Assembly: GCA_902789555.1 (NCBI GenBank)
Contig: CADAOF010000015.1
Location: 1-56,046, forward strand
Length of the DNA stretch: 56,046 nt
From: an uncultured Lachnospiraceae bacterium
GTDB lineage: Bacteria > Bacillota > Clostridia > Lachnospirales > Lachnospiraceae
Reading direction: 5' to 3'
The position numbers and the translations under genes are program-made. The notes below the pieces were generated by a model. It saw only the letters and a list, made by a program, of their open reading frames with translations, was not told the origin of the DNA and searched no databases. Shown in pieces: positions 7,711 to 16,141 of the stretch (the stretch's first letter is position 1; each line of letters starts with the position of its first letter).

Positions 7711-9108
7711 ATGGAGAACGTCTATATCTGCATCGATCTTAAGTCCTATTACGCCTCCGTGGAATGCGTTTTCCGGGGGCTGGACCCTTTAACCACCAAT
7801 CTTCTGGTGGCGGACGAGAGCCGCTCCGAGCAGACCATCTGCCTCGCGGTCTCGCCGCCCTTAAAGGCCATCGGCGTACCGCCCAGGCCCCGCCTTTTCG
7901 AAGCCAGAAGAGCCATACGCAAATACGAAGAGACCCACCGGACGAAGGTGGATTATATTATCGCGCGGCCGCGCATGGCCGAATATGAGCGGATCTCGGT
8001 GCAGATCTACTCTGTTTACCTGCGCTATGCCGCACCGGAAGACGTGCACATCTACTCGATCGACGAGTGCTTCATCGACTGCACGCCCTATCTGCATTTC
8101 TACCGGGAGGAGGCCGAAAGGACCGGTGTCCACCCGGCGCACGTCATGGCCATGACCATGATCCGCGACGTCCTCCGGACCACCGGGATCACCGCGACCG
8201 TCGGCATCGGCACCAACCTTTATCTCGCCAAGGTCGCAATGGACATCGTGGCCAAGAAGCGGCCGGCCGACAGGGCCGGCGTCCGCATCGCGGAATTAAA
8301 CGAAGACTCGTACAAGTTTCTCCTCTGGGATCACCGGCCGCTCACGGATTTCTGGCAGATCGGACCGGGCAAGGCAAGGCGTCTCATGAACGCGCACATG
8401 CTTACCATGGGCGATATTGCGAGGCGCAGCCTCTGGGACGAGGAGTTTTTTTACAAACAGTTCGGCGTCGACGGAGAGATCCTGATTGACCACGCCTGGG
8501 GCATCGAGCCGGTCACGATGCGGGATATTAAGTCCTACAAGAGCGAAGCGCACAGCCTTTCCTCGGGCCAGGTCCTCCCGCGGGCCTACCGCTTTGACGA
8601 GGCCAGGCTCGTTCTCGGCGAGATGACGGACGAACTCTGCGCGCGCATGTTCCGCCGGCAGCTCCTTTCCGGGATCTATACCTGGTGGGTCAGCTACGAC
8701 TGGCGGAGCCTCGAGGTCTGCCCGCAATACGAAGGGCAGGTGGTCGTCGATTTTTACGGGCGCCTCCATCCGAAGCATGTGAACGGGACAGTCCGGCTGA
8801 CGGAAGAGACGAATTCCTCCGTGACAGTCGGCCGGGCATTGCTCGCCTCTTTCGACAAAAAGGCCGACCAGCGGCTTCTCTTCCGGCGGCTCGGCGTCTG
8901 CGCGGACCGCACGGTTTCGGAAAACGGCGCGGTCCAGTTAAGTCTGTTCACCGATTACGCGGCCCTGGAGAAAGAGGCCGCGGTCCAGGCGGCCATGGGG
9001 GAGGTCCGCCGCCGCTTCGGTCCGGGCGCGCTGTTCAAGGGAAAAAACCTTCTGGAGGGCTCCACCGCCCTCGAGCGCGGCATGCAGATCGGCGGCCACC
9101 GGGCATAG
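7711..9108 (+). CDS. Y-family DNA polymerase (DinB/UvrX-like)
   Basis: A 465-residue translesion polymerase. The first catalytic Asp is Asp9 in CIDLKSYYASVE; the second catalytic pair is Asp118-Glu119 in SIDECFID. The fingers/thumb segment TVGIGTNLYLAK lies at about 163-174 and a helix-hairpin-helix-like stretch at about 214-235 (FWQIGPGKARRL). A consensus beta-clamp binding peptide QLSLF is at 409-413. Size and C-terminal clamp site resemble the Bacillus YqjW/UvrX branch more than E. coli DinB. The ribosome site is weak (GATGAG). It lies in the operon headed by the LexA-like repressor and is followed by a YolD-like gene, as often seen for this polymerase branch. Confidence 0.9.
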   Translation: MENVYICIDLKSYYASVECVFRGLDPLTTNLLVADESRSEQTICLAVSPPLKAIGVPPRPRLFEARRAIRKYEETHRTKVDYIIARPRMAEYERISVQIYSVYLRYAAPEDVHIYSIDECFIDCTPYLHFYREEAERTGVHPAHVMAMTMIRDVLRTTGITATVGIGTNLYLAKVAMDIVAKKRPADRAGVRIAELNEDSYKFLLWDHRPLTDFWQIGPGKARRLMNAHMLTMGDIARRSLWDEEFFYKQFGVDGEILIDHAWGIEPVTMRDIKSYKSEAHSLSSGQVLPRAYRFDEARLVLGEMTDELCARMFRRQLLSGIYTWWVSYDWRSLEVCPQYEGQVVVDFYGRLHPKHVNGTVRLTEETNSSVTVGRALLASFDKKADQRLLFRRLGVCADRTVSENGAVQLSLFTDYAALEKEAAVQAAMGEVRRRFGPGALFKGKNLLEGSTALERGMQIGGHRA

Positions 9109-9127
9109 CAGCCGGAAAGGAGAGATC

Positions 9128-9364
9128 ATGGCCGGACTCGGAAACACCCCCATGCCGGACGGCTTCAAGTACGGGGACGTCTTTGCGAAAGGCCGCCCCA
9201 GGCATCAAAAAACGGACCCCTTCAGGATCCGTCATCCTGTCATGGACCCGGGAAAGCGGGCCAAGATCTTCGCGCCCTTTGACGCCCTGCGCGGCTTTTC
9301 CGCGGCCATCATGGCCGAGACCGCGCGGGCGATGAACGAAGAGGAAAACGCCTCCGGGCACTGA
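9128..9364 (+). CDS. YolD-like small protein
   Basis: A 78-residue protein with a central KRAKIFAPFDALRGF, resembling the (R/K)-x-x-I-x-W-A-P-F core of YolD-like proteins that accompany UvrX/YqjW polymerases. A consensus ribosome site (AAAGGAGAG) precedes the ATG and the gene starts 19 bases after the polymerase stop. Family knowledge suggests a regulatory or accessory role to the polymerase, but the mechanism is not established. The family call rests on one motif and on context. Confidence 0.65.
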   Translation: MAGLGNTPMPDGFKYGDVFAKGRPRHQKTDPFRIRHPVMDPGKRAKIFAPFDALRGFSAAIMAETARAMNEEENASGH

Positions 9365-9413
9365 GCCGGCAAACCGTTTCGCAGACTGTGCGGCACAGCC
9401 TTCCTGCCGTCCC

Positions 9414-9875
9414 TCAGGCTTCCTTTCCCTCCCCGCGCTTCAGGAAGCGCTCCGCGGCCGCCAGGATCCGCCGTGCGCTGTCGAACGTCAGGCGCTTCAT
9501 GGCGCTTTCATAGTCAAACAGTTCGATCCGGGAGACTTCACTTTCCTGCGGGACCGGCGTCTGATCCGAATAATGCGCCAGGAAATAGACCACGAGTTTG
9601 TTGATCACGGGCGCGTCCTTCCGGAAGATCATGTAGGCGTCCGTCCTGCGGAAGCCGTTCGTGAACGCAACGTTCAGGCCGGTCTCCTCCAGGATCTCCC
9701 GAAGCGCGGTATCGTGCTCCCTTTCGCCTTTCTCCATGTGCCCCTTGGGAAATCCCCAGACACCTTTCTTCGAGCAGGTCAGCAGATAGCGCCTTTCTTC
9801 TCCGTCGGTGCAGATGACCACTGCACCGCAGGATTTTTCACGCTTCACGGCGCTTTTTTCGTCTTCAGTCCGCAT
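9414..9875 (-). CDS. NUDIX hydrolase
   Basis: A 153-residue protein with a complete NUDIX box at about residues 45-67: Gly-x5-Glu-x7-REILEETG. The first strands (KSCGAVVICTDGEERRYLL) and the GVWGFPKGH run are typical of Ap4A-hydrolase-like members. It cleaves nucleoside diphosphate-linked compounds using Mg2+; the exact substrate is not predictable, though GFPKGH favours the diadenosine polyphosphate type. Its start overlaps the end of the GNAT gene by 11 bases, indicating translational coupling in a two-gene unit. Confidence 0.88.
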   Translation of the reverse strand: MRTEDEKSAVKREKSCGAVVICTDGEERRYLLTCSKKGVWGFPKGHMEKGEREHDTALREILEETGLNVAFTNGFRRTDAYMIFRKDAPVINKLVVYFLAHYSDQTPVPQESEVSRIELFDYESAMKRLTFDSARRILAAAERFLKRGEGKEA

Positions 9876-10440
9876 CCTTCTGCCCCCGTACGATCTTTTT
9901 CATCATGACATATTCGTTCCGGAACGACCCGTCCTTCAGGCGGATCGCGTCCGGATTCACACCCGTGATGCGGAAGCCCATCTTTTCGTAAAGGGCCCGC
10001 GCGCGGCTGTTTCCTTCGATAAATTCCAGTTCAAGCTGAAGGATGGCCGGGTCGGCCTCGGCGATCCGGATCATTTCCTCAAACATCCGGGTCCCGATCC
10101 CGAGCCCCCAGAACTCCTTAAGCAGCGCGATGGCAACGCTCGCCCGGTGCCCGGTCTTGATCCGCCGGTTCCAGGTGATCTGGCAGTTGCCGGCGATCCT
10201 TCCGTCCACGGTGCAGGCCAGCATGGCTTCCGTTTCGGAAGCATTCATGCGCTCGAACAGGGCTTTCTCCGCCTCCGGGGTGTATTTTCCGCACTCCTCC
10301 GGGTAGCGCAGAAGGAAATCCGTTTCTCCGGCGCTTTGGACAAGATACTTGAGCATGCCAGGGACGTCCTCCTCCCGCGGGCTGTGAAGCACGGCTTTCC
10401 TGCCGTCCTTCAGCGTAAATTCAATATCCCTGATGAGCAC
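9865..10440 (-). CDS. GNAT-family N-acetyltransferase
   Basis: A 191-residue protein. The acetyl-CoA loop is ALLKEFWGLGIGTRMFEEM (motif A, Q/R-x-x-G-x-G/A in the variant form WGLGIGTR) at about 108-126, followed by LELEFIEGNSRARALYEKMGF (motif B). It resembles RimJ/RimL-like or ribosomal-type GNATs in layout; the acceptor is unknown. It lies upstream of, and overlaps, the NUDIX gene. A 132-base gap separates it from the P-ATPase gene upstream. Confidence 0.85.
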   Translation of the reverse strand: MLIRDIEFTLKDGRKAVLHSPREEDVPGMLKYLVQSAGETDFLLRYPEECGKYTPEAEKALFERMNASETEAMLACTVDGRIAGNCQITWNRRIKTGHRASVAIALLKEFWGLGIGTRMFEEMIRIAEADPAILQLELEFIEGNSRARALYEKMGFRITGVNPDAIRLKDGSFRNEYVMMKKIVRGQKDAD

Positions 10441-10507
10441 TGCCCCGTCCTCCGTTCTTCAGTGTTTTTTCGTATGAATTATAGCGCAGAAACGCCGTCA
10501 GTTCAAT

Positions 10508-10537
10508 CTCCCCGCCTCATGCCGATGAAGCGGGGAG
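10508..10537. terminator. Stem-loop after the P-ATPase gene
   Basis: CTCCCCGC pairs with GCGGGGAG, and inside it TCAT pairs with ATGA around a GCCG loop, with one mismatch. The T-run (GTTTTT) lies on the plus-strand side, so termination of the minus-strand ATPase transcript is uncertain; it may instead slow or process the mRNA. Confidence 0.4.
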
Positions 10538-10572
10538 AACGTTTTTCCGTCCGCCGGACGGCGCAGGTTCCC

Positions 10573-12486
10573 TTACAGGTCCTTCACGAACAGGCAGCGG
10601 ATAGCGTTCAGCACGGCCAGGACCATGACCCCGACGTCTGCGAGGATCGCGATCCACATGTCCGCACGGCCGAGCGCGCTGAGGATCAGGCAGACTGCCT
10701 TCACACCCAGGGCAAAGCCGATGTTCTCCCGGACGATGCGGATGCATTTCCGGGCAATCCGGATCGCCTTCGCGATCTTCACGGGATCGTCGTCCATCAG
10801 CACGACGTCCGCCGCTTCGATGGCCGCGTCCGAACCGAGCGCACCCATGGCGATCCCGATGTCCGCCCGCGAAAGGACCGGTGCGTCGTTGATGCCGTCG
10901 CCGACAAAGGCCAGTTTCTTCCCGCCGGTGCTCCCGGCTAACAGTTCCTCCACGCAGGCGACCTTATCCTGCGGCAGCAGCTCCGCGCGGTATTCACTGA
11001 TCCCGACTTCCTCCGCGACGCTCTTCGCGACCGCGTTTATGTCTCCGGTCAGCATGACCGTCCGTCCGACGCCCGCCTTCGCAAGTGCTTCCATCGCCTC
11101 TTTCGCACGTTCCTTGACCTCGTCCGCGATCACGAAGTGCCCGGCGTATTCGCCGTCCAGAGCAACATGGATGATCGTTCCCGCCGAATGGCAGTGCTCC
11201 GGCAGGACGCCGAGACGGTTCATCAGCCGTTCGTTCCCGACCGCGACCGCTCTCCCGTCCACCTTTGCCGTGATGCCGTGCCCGCTGATCTCCTGCACGT
11301 CGGCAACGCGCGCCGGGTCCACGGGCTTCCCGTAAGCTCTCTGCAGGCTCAGGCTGATCGGGTGCGAGGAGTGGCACTCCGCGTGCGCCGCGAGTTCCAG
11401 CAGTTCGTTCCCGTCGAGCGTATTGTGATGCACCGCCGTGACCTCGAAGGTTCCCTTCGTGATCGTCCCGGTCTTGTCAAAGGCGACCGTACCGACCGAG
11501 GCCAGCGTTTCGAGGTAGTTCGCGCCCTTGATGAGGATGCCGCGGCTGCCCGCGCCGCCGAGCCCCGCAAAGAAGCTGAGCGGCACGCTGATCACGATCG
11601 CGCAGGGGCAGCTGATCACGAGGAAGGTGCAGGCCCGAAGGAGCCAGTCACGCAGGAGCTGCCCGGCCGTCACGCCCCCGCCGAGGCCGATCCCGGTGAT
11701 CATGCAGAAAAGCGGCGGCAGGACTGCGAGTGCCAGCGCGGCGAAACACACGGCCGGCGTATAGATCCGCGCGAATTTCGCAACAAAATGCTCCGATTTT
11801 GCCTTGCGCGAAGCCGCATTTTCCACAAGTTCCAGGATCTTCGACGCCGTCGACTCCCCGAACTCCGCCGTAGTACGGATCTTCAGCACGCCGGTAAGGT
11901 TCACGGAGCCGGAAAGGACCGTATCGTCCACGCTCACGCCGCGCGGCCGGCTCTCACCGGTCAGGGCGGCGGTATCGAGCGCCGATGTTCCTTCCGTCAC
12001 CACGCCGTCGATCGGGACCTTTTCCCCCGGCTGGACCACGATGACCGAACCGGTCTCCACCTCATCCGGATCGACGCGCTCCAGTGTCCCGTCCTCCGCC
12101 TCGATGTTCGCGTAGTCCGGGCGGATATCCATGAGCGCGCTGATGTTCCGGCGGCTCCGTCCGACTGCGATGCCCTGGAAGAGCTCGCCCACCTGGTACA
12201 GCAGCATGACTGCCGCGCCTTCCCCGTACTCTCCGAGCACGATCGCGCCGACCGTCGCCACCGTCATCAGAAAGCATTCGTCAAACGGCCTGCGGTTTTT
12301 AATGCCGATGAGTGCCTTTCGGATGACGTCGTGGCCGGCCGTCAGATAGGGGATGAGGAACAGGACCAGAATGGCCCATTTCGGCAGTTCGTTCGGGATG
12401 ATGCCCTCCGACAGCAGATACAGCGGCACGAAAAAGACCGCCGCGACGATGATGCGGATAAGCAGCTGTTTTTGCTTTTTCGTCAT
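10573..12486 (-). CDS. Heavy-metal P1B-type ATPase (Zn/Cd/Pb efflux type)
   Basis: A 637-residue metal pump. It has TGES at 176-179 (actuator), the metal-selective CPC in SCPCAIV at 293-295, the phosphorylated Asp337 in DKTGT, the SSHP motif of P1B pumps, and GDGINDAP near the C-terminus. The last membrane helix reads ADVGVMVLAVLNA, where the early Asp is typical of Zn/Cd/Pb exporters. The cytosolic N-terminal metal-binding domain usual for ZntA/CadA is absent and is supplied as the separate gene at 12539. GGGAGG precedes the ATG. It is third in the operon behind an SmtB/CadC regulator, which supports efflux of Zn or Cd. Confidence 0.92.
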   Translation of the reverse strand: MTKKQKQLLIRIIVAAVFFVPLYLLSEGIIPNELPKWAILVLFLIPYLTAGHDVIRKALIGIKNRRPFDECFLMTVATVGAIVLGEYGEGAAVMLLYQVGELFQGIAVGRSRRNISALMDIRPDYANIEAEDGTLERVDPDEVETGSVIVVQPGEKVPIDGVVTEGTSALDTAALTGESRPRGVSVDDTVLSGSVNLTGVLKIRTTAEFGESTASKILELVENAASRKAKSEHFVAKFARIYTPAVCFAALALAVLPPLFCMITGIGLGGGVTAGQLLRDWLLRACTFLVISCPCAIVISVPLSFFAGLGGAGSRGILIKGANYLETLASVGTVAFDKTGTITKGTFEVTAVHHNTLDGNELLELAAHAECHSSHPISLSLQRAYGKPVDPARVADVQEISGHGITAKVDGRAVAVGNERLMNRLGVLPEHCHSAGTIIHVALDGEYAGHFVIADEVKERAKEAMEALAKAGVGRTVMLTGDINAVAKSVAEEVGISEYRAELLPQDKVACVEELLAGSTGGKKLAFVGDGINDAPVLSRADIGIAMGALGSDAAIEAADVVLMDDDPVKIAKAIRIARKCIRIVRENIGFALGVKAVCLILSALGRADMWIAILADVGVMVLAVLNAIRCLFVKDL

Positions 12487-12538
12487 TGCCTTCGCCTCCC
12501 GGGGAGACGGGCGGCGCCGAAGCGCCGCCCTTCCGTTC

Positions 12539-12757
12539 TCAAAGATAGATCTCGCAGTCGCTTTCGACCTTCTTGCAGTTTGCGAGGACTTTCTGCATGA
12601 CCGCAGCCGCGTCCGCGCCTTCTTCGAATTCGACCTTCATCTTCAGGGTCATGAAGCTGACCGACGCATCCTTCACGCCTTCGGTCTTCTTTGCGGCTTC
12701 CTCCATGAGGTTCGCGCAGTTTGCGCAGTCCACTTCGATCTTATAGCTCTTTTTCAT
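12539..12757 (-). CDS. Free-standing heavy-metal-associated (HMA) domain protein
   Basis: A 72-residue ferredoxin-like metal carrier starting MKKSYKIEVDCANCANLMEE. The CANC motif (Cys11 and Cys14) replaces the common M-x-C-x-x-C loop, and an additional Cys lies in LANCKKVESDCEIYL. It should bind a soft divalent metal and pass it to the P-ATPase encoded next, whose own HMA domain is missing. Its start overlaps the end of the regulator gene by 17 bases, so the two are translationally coupled. Confidence 0.85.
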   Translation of the reverse strand: MKKSYKIEVDCANCANLMEEAAKKTEGVKDASVSFMTLKMKVEFEEGADAAAVMQKVLANCKKVESDCEIYL

Positions 12758-13136
12758 CTTTTCTGCCTCCTGCTCTTTCCGAAATATGCTCCATGCCCTG
12801 CCCGATGACGGTGCGGACGTGGTCGTCGTCGAGGAAATAATAGACGGTCTTGCCTTCCCGGCGGCTGCGCACGAGGCGCGCCTGCTTGAGCAGCCGCAGC
12901 TGGTGCGAGATCGCCGACTGAGTCATGTTCAGGAGCGCCGCAATGTCGCAGACGCACATTTCCGACTCAAACAGCACGTAGAGGATGCGGATCCTCGTCG
13001 TATCACCGAAGACCTTGAAAAGCTCCGCAAGGTCGTAAAGGCGCTCTTCATCCGGCATTTCCGGCTGCACTTTTTCCAGGATCTCCCGGTGCGTGCAGAC
13101 CTCGTCGCACAGTTCAACGTATGCCTGTTTTGCCAT
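12741..13136 (-). CDS. ArsR/SmtB/CadC-family metal-sensing repressor
   Basis: A 131-residue winged-helix repressor. CVC at 61-63 in SEMCVCDIA marks a Cd/Pb-type helix-3 site, and DDDHVRTVIGQGMEHISE supplies Asp104, His106, His117 and Glu120, the helix-5 Zn site ligands of SmtB in the same spacing. The recognition helix is MTQSAISHQLRLLK. It should leave its operator when Zn or Cd binds. The ATG at 13136 is preceded by AAGGAG; an in-frame ATG eight codons upstream lies within the leader and lacks a ribosome site. It heads the regulator-HMA-ATPase operon and faces a matching operator at 13156. Confidence 0.92.
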   Translation of the reverse strand: MAKQAYVELCDEVCTHREILEKVQPEMPDEERLYDLAELFKVFGDTTRIRILYVLFESEMCVCDIAALLNMTQSAISHQLRLLKQARLVRSRREGKTVYYFLDDDHVRTVIGQGMEHISERAGGRKDEKEL

Positions 13137-13155
13137 GACGCCGTTCTCCTTTGCA

Positions 13156-13181
13156 AACATATGAACAACTGTTCATATGTT
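13156..13181. promoter_or_regulatory. SmtB/CadC-type operator
   Basis: AACATATGAAC, four bases, GTTCATATGTT: a perfect 11-4-11 inverted repeat just downstream of the -10 box and 20 bases before the regulator ATG. ATATGAACA-type arms are typical for ArsR/SmtB repressors, so this is very likely the autoregulatory site. Confidence 0.88.
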
Positions 13182-13182
13182 G

Positions 13183-13210
13183 ATGATAGCACTTTTTCCG
13201 GGGCTGTCAA
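13183..13210 (-). promoter_or_regulatory. Promoter of the metal-efflux operon
   Basis: On the minus strand: TTGACA (13205-13210), 16 bases, TATCAT (13183-13188). Transcription should start inside the operator at 13156-13181, so a bound repressor would block initiation. Confidence 0.8.
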
Positions 13211-13231
13211 GACTTTTTTGCAGCGAAAAAG

Positions 13232-13260
13232 AAAAAACGGCGGAAGTTCCCGCCGTTTTC
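13232..13260 (-). terminator. Terminator at the end of catabolic cluster 1
   Basis: AAAACGGCGG, six-base loop, CCGCCGTTTT, with a T-rich minus-strand continuation (TTTTTTCTTTTT). It lies 43 bases past the stop at 13303. Confidence 0.85.
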
Positions 13261-13302
13261 CCGTATCGCTGCTGTTCTCCGGAAGATGCAGCCGTCCCCG
13301 CT

Positions 13303-14295
13303 TCAGTCTTCCGGCGCGCTCCGTTTTCTTTCCGCTCCGATCGGACGCTCCATGAAGTACCGCGCCAGACGAACGCTTTCAATGAGGTACCGGTCCCGGA
13401 GGCGCATCGCTTCTTCGCTGCCGGTCTCCCCGTAATCGTAGAAACCCGCACCGGACTTGACGCCGAGTTCTCCTCTTTCCGCCATCTCTGCAATGACGTT
13501 GTCTTCCGGCGGCGCGCCGAAGGGCTCAAAACTCCGGTTTCTGAGGCCTCTCGCCACCATGTCGAGCCCGTTGAAATCCATCCGCTGCACGACGCCCAGA
13601 AGGAGTCCCCGCGGCATCAGGGAAGCCTTCACCGCCCGGTCCAGCATCTCCGGCGAAACATAGCCTTCCTGCATCAGCCCGATCACTTCGCGGTTCATCG
13701 CGCTCTGCAGACGGTTCAGGATGAAGCCGGGAATGTATTTTTCCATCCGGACCGGCAGTTTTCCGCAGGCTTCGTGAAGCGCCATCATGGCCTCCATCGT
13801 CTCCTCGGCGGTTTCCGGTCCCCTGACCACCTCGACAAGGGGCAGGATGTGCGGCGGTGCGACCCAGTGGACGATCGCGAGCCGCGCCTGCCTTCTTTCG
13901 GGCGCGAGCTCAAAAACGTTCATATAGGAGGTGTTGCTGGAAAGAAAAACGTCTTCGGGGAGGAGTTCATCCAGCTGCCGGAAGATCTCCTTTTTCACCT
14001 CCGGCACCTCCGCGACGGTCTCAGACACGTAAAACGCCCCGCGGACGGCGGCGGATAGGTCCGTAACGTATGAGATCCTCCCGGCAGCCGGGATCACCGC
14101 CTCCTCGGGGAAGAGTTTCTCCTCCCGGAAGAGTTCCAGGATGCCTTCGACCGTGACCCGTGCTTTCTCCAGCGTTTTCTCCGTCCGCGAATACAGCACG
14201 GTCTCATATCCGTTCACCGCGTAGACTGCGGCGATCCCTGGCCCCATCGTCCCCGCACCCAGAACCGCGATCTTTCCTTTCGTTTCCGTCGTCAT
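13303..14295 (-). CDS. 3-hydroxyacyl-CoA dehydrogenase-family NAD-dependent dehydrogenase
   Basis: A 330-residue protein with the N-terminal Rossmann motif GAGTMGPGIA (about 13-22), the NTSYM segment near the active site, a conserved His in IVHWVAPPHILPLVEVV, and an all-helical C-terminal domain ending in an extra helix (RDRYLIESVRLARYF). That extension and the APPH variant are reminiscent of the L-carnitine/L-gulonate dehydrogenase side of the superfamily rather than classical 3-hydroxybutyryl-CoA dehydrogenase. It is the last gene of cluster 1. The likely reaction is NAD-linked oxidation of a 3-hydroxy acid or its CoA ester. Confidence 0.82.
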   Translation of the reverse strand: MTTETKGKIAVLGAGTMGPGIAAVYAVNGYETVLYSRTEKTLEKARVTVEGILELFREEKLFPEEAVIPAAGRISYVTDLSAAVRGAFYVSETVAEVPEVKKEIFRQLDELLPEDVFLSSNTSYMNVFELAPERRQARLAIVHWVAPPHILPLVEVVRGPETAEETMEAMMALHEACGKLPVRMEKYIPGFILNRLQSAMNREVIGLMQEGYVSPEMLDRAVKASLMPRGLLLGVVQRMDFNGLDMVARGLRNRSFEPFGAPPEDNVIAEMAERGELGVKSGAGFYDYGETGSEEAMRLRDRYLIESVRLARYFMERPIGAERKRSAPED

Positions 14296-14317
14296 GCTTT
14301 CCCCTTTCCGGCAGACT

Positions 14318-15280
14318 TCAGCCTCCGTAGAGTTCCTTCTTATTCGCGCAGGAATCGGGCACCCGGCCGCAGAGGACGTCGTCGATCCCCTCCGCCAGTT
14401 TCAGCGACATGCGCCGCAGGGCGTCCACGCTGTTTCCCGCGATATGCGGCGAGAGCAGCACATTTTCCAGCTGATAAAGCGGATGCGAAAAGTCCGGCGG
14501 CTCGGGCACGTGAGCGTCAAGGGCAGCGCCGGCGAGGCGGCCTTCCGAGAGCGCCCCGTACAGGGCATCGCTGTCCACTACGAGACCCCGCGAAAAGTTG
14601 AGCAGCAGGGCAGTCGGCTTCATCCATGAGAGGCTCTGCGCGTTGATGAGGTGCCGGTTTTCCGCCGTGAGGGGAACGTGCAGCGAAATGACGTCCGCGT
14701 TCCGGCAGAGTTCTTCAAGCGACGCCGCGAAAAGGCACCCCTCCCGCTCGACCGCTTCCCGCGAAAGATAGGGATCGTAAGCCATGACCTTCATCCGGAA
14801 GGCTTTGACGATGCCGGCGACGTCCCGGCCGATCCGCCCGAAGCCGACGATTCCGAAGGTCTTTCCCGCCGCATCGAAAACGCCGCCGTCGTCACGGCTC
14901 TTCCAGTTTCCTTCGCGCATGCGGGCGTCATAATAGGTAATGCGCTTGAGGAGCGCCCCCATCGCGAAGACGGTATGTTCCGCCGCCGACCAGAGATTGG
15001 CCTGCCCGGTCGTCAGCACCGGGATGCCTTTTTCCGTCGCGTAAGCCACGTCGATGTTGTCGACGCCGACGCCGTTCTTGGCAATGGCCTCGAGCTTTTC
15101 GGCCGCGTCGATGATGTCCCGGTCGATCACCGAGAGGCGCGAAACGATCGCGGAGGCGTCTTTCACCTCCTTCAAGACCTCTTCCTTATCGGGGCTCTTC
15201 GCCACAGCGACTTCATATTTTTCCCGCAGCAGATCCATGCCCGCCGGATGGATCGCCTGCACGTAAAGGATCTTTTTCAC
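14318..15280 (-). CDS. D-isomer-specific 2-hydroxyacid dehydrogenase
   Basis: A 320-residue protein related to phosphoglycerate dehydrogenase. It has NGVGVDNID, the NAD motif GFGRIG at about 147-152, Arg in LNFSRGLVVD, Glu in DAHVPEPPDF and His in LLSPHIAGN, the family's Arg-Glu-His triad. It interconverts a 2-oxo acid and a D-2-hydroxy acid with NAD(H). The start is a GTG at 15280 behind GGAAGAGGC. Together with the LarA-like protein upstream in the same operon it could handle both enantiomers of a 2-hydroxy acid, which is inference. Confidence 0.87.
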   Translation of the reverse strand: MKKILYVQAIHPAGMDLLREKYEVAVAKSPDKEEVLKEVKDASAIVSRLSVIDRDIIDAAEKLEAIAKNGVGVDNIDVAYATEKGIPVLTTGQANLWSAAEHTVFAMGALLKRITYYDARMREGNWKSRDDGGVFDAAGKTFGIVGFGRIGRDVAGIVKAFRMKVMAYDPYLSREAVEREGCLFAASLEELCRNADVISLHVPLTAENRHLINAQSLSWMKPTALLLNFSRGLVVDSDALYGALSEGRLAGAALDAHVPEPPDFSHPLYQLENVLLSPHIAGNSVDALRRMSLKLAEGIDDVLCGRVPDSCANKKELYGG

Positions 15281-15301
15281 GCCTCTTCCTCCGTCATCCG
15301 A

Positions 15302-16108
15302 TTATCCGTTTTTCTGCGCTTCCGAAGCGCGGTATTTCCAGCCGTAGAGCGCATCCTGTGAAGCGAACTTTCCTCCGGCCACAACAAGCGAGATGCCGGT
15401 CACATAGCCCGCCATCACCTCAGAGGCCAGGAACAGATAAGCTCCCTTCAGGTCGTCCGGCGCGGCAAAGCGGCGCATGGGGATGGCAGAGAGCATCGTC
15501 TCCCGGTTCTTCGCGATGTTCTTTTCCGTGAGCGGCGTGACCGTCATGCCCGGCACCACGGCGTTCACGCGGATGTGATCCGGCGCGAGCGATGCTGCGA
15601 GATTGGCCGTCAGATTGCTGACGCCTGCCTTTGCCGCCGAGTACGGCGCGACGTTCCCGGAGGGGATGAGCGCGGTAAAGGAGGAGGTGTTGATGATCGC
15701 CCCGCCGCCGCATTTCCGCATCTCTTCCGCCGCGTAGCGGGTCCCGAAAAACACCGCCTTCAGGTCGGTGTTCATGATCTCGTCAAACTCCTCGGGCGTA
15801 TATTCCTCGAAATATTTGCGGATGTTCAGCCCCGCGTTGTTGATGAAAACGTCGAGGTGTCCCTGCCAGGCCGCCGCATTCCTTACGAAGCGTTCCAGCG
15901 CCGCAAGGTCACTTACGTCCGCAGCCTCTGCATAAAGCGGATGCCCCGCCGCCTCAAACTTTTTCCGCAGCGCTTCAAGCTTTTCGGGGTTCCGGCCGCA
16001 GACCGCGACGTACGCGCCTTCTTCGGCAAACGCCAGGGCGACGGCTTCGCCGATGCCGCTGGTCCCTCCGGTGATCGCGACAACCTTGTCTTTCAGTCCA
16101 AGATCCAT
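15302..16108 (-). CDS. Short-chain dehydrogenase/reductase
   Basis: A 268-residue SDR. It has TGGTSGIGEA (cofactor loop, about 14-23), NNAG at about 90-93, the catalytic Ser in INTSSFTAL and the Y-x3-K pair in APYSAAKAG. After TGGTSGIG, VCGRNPEK suggests NADP or dual cofactor use. It resembles gluconate 5-dehydrogenase-like and 3-oxoacyl reductase-like SDRs. AAAAGGAGG precedes the ATG. It differs from the FabG-like SDRs at 27273 and 36398 and so probably acts on another intermediate of the same pathway. Confidence 0.85.
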   Translation of the reverse strand: MDLGLKDKVVAITGGTSGIGEAVALAFAEEGAYVAVCGRNPEKLEALRKKFEAAGHPLYAEAADVSDLAALERFVRNAAAWQGHLDVFINNAGLNIRKYFEEYTPEEFDEIMNTDLKAVFFGTRYAAEEMRKCGGGAIINTSSFTALIPSGNVAPYSAAKAGVSNLTANLAASLAPDHIRVNAVVPGMTVTPLTEKNIAKNRETMLSAIPMRRFAAPDDLKGAYLFLASEVMAGYVTGISLVVAGGKFASQDALYGWKYRASEAQKNG

Positions 16109-16141
16109 CTGAAGACCTCCTTTTCCTGCGGTGCTTCCGGC

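Noticed and set aside
11137-12600. Long plus-strand open frame opposite the P-type ATPase
   Set aside because: All P-ATPase motifs lie on the minus strand in order; the plus frame is an Arg/Asp-rich shadow.
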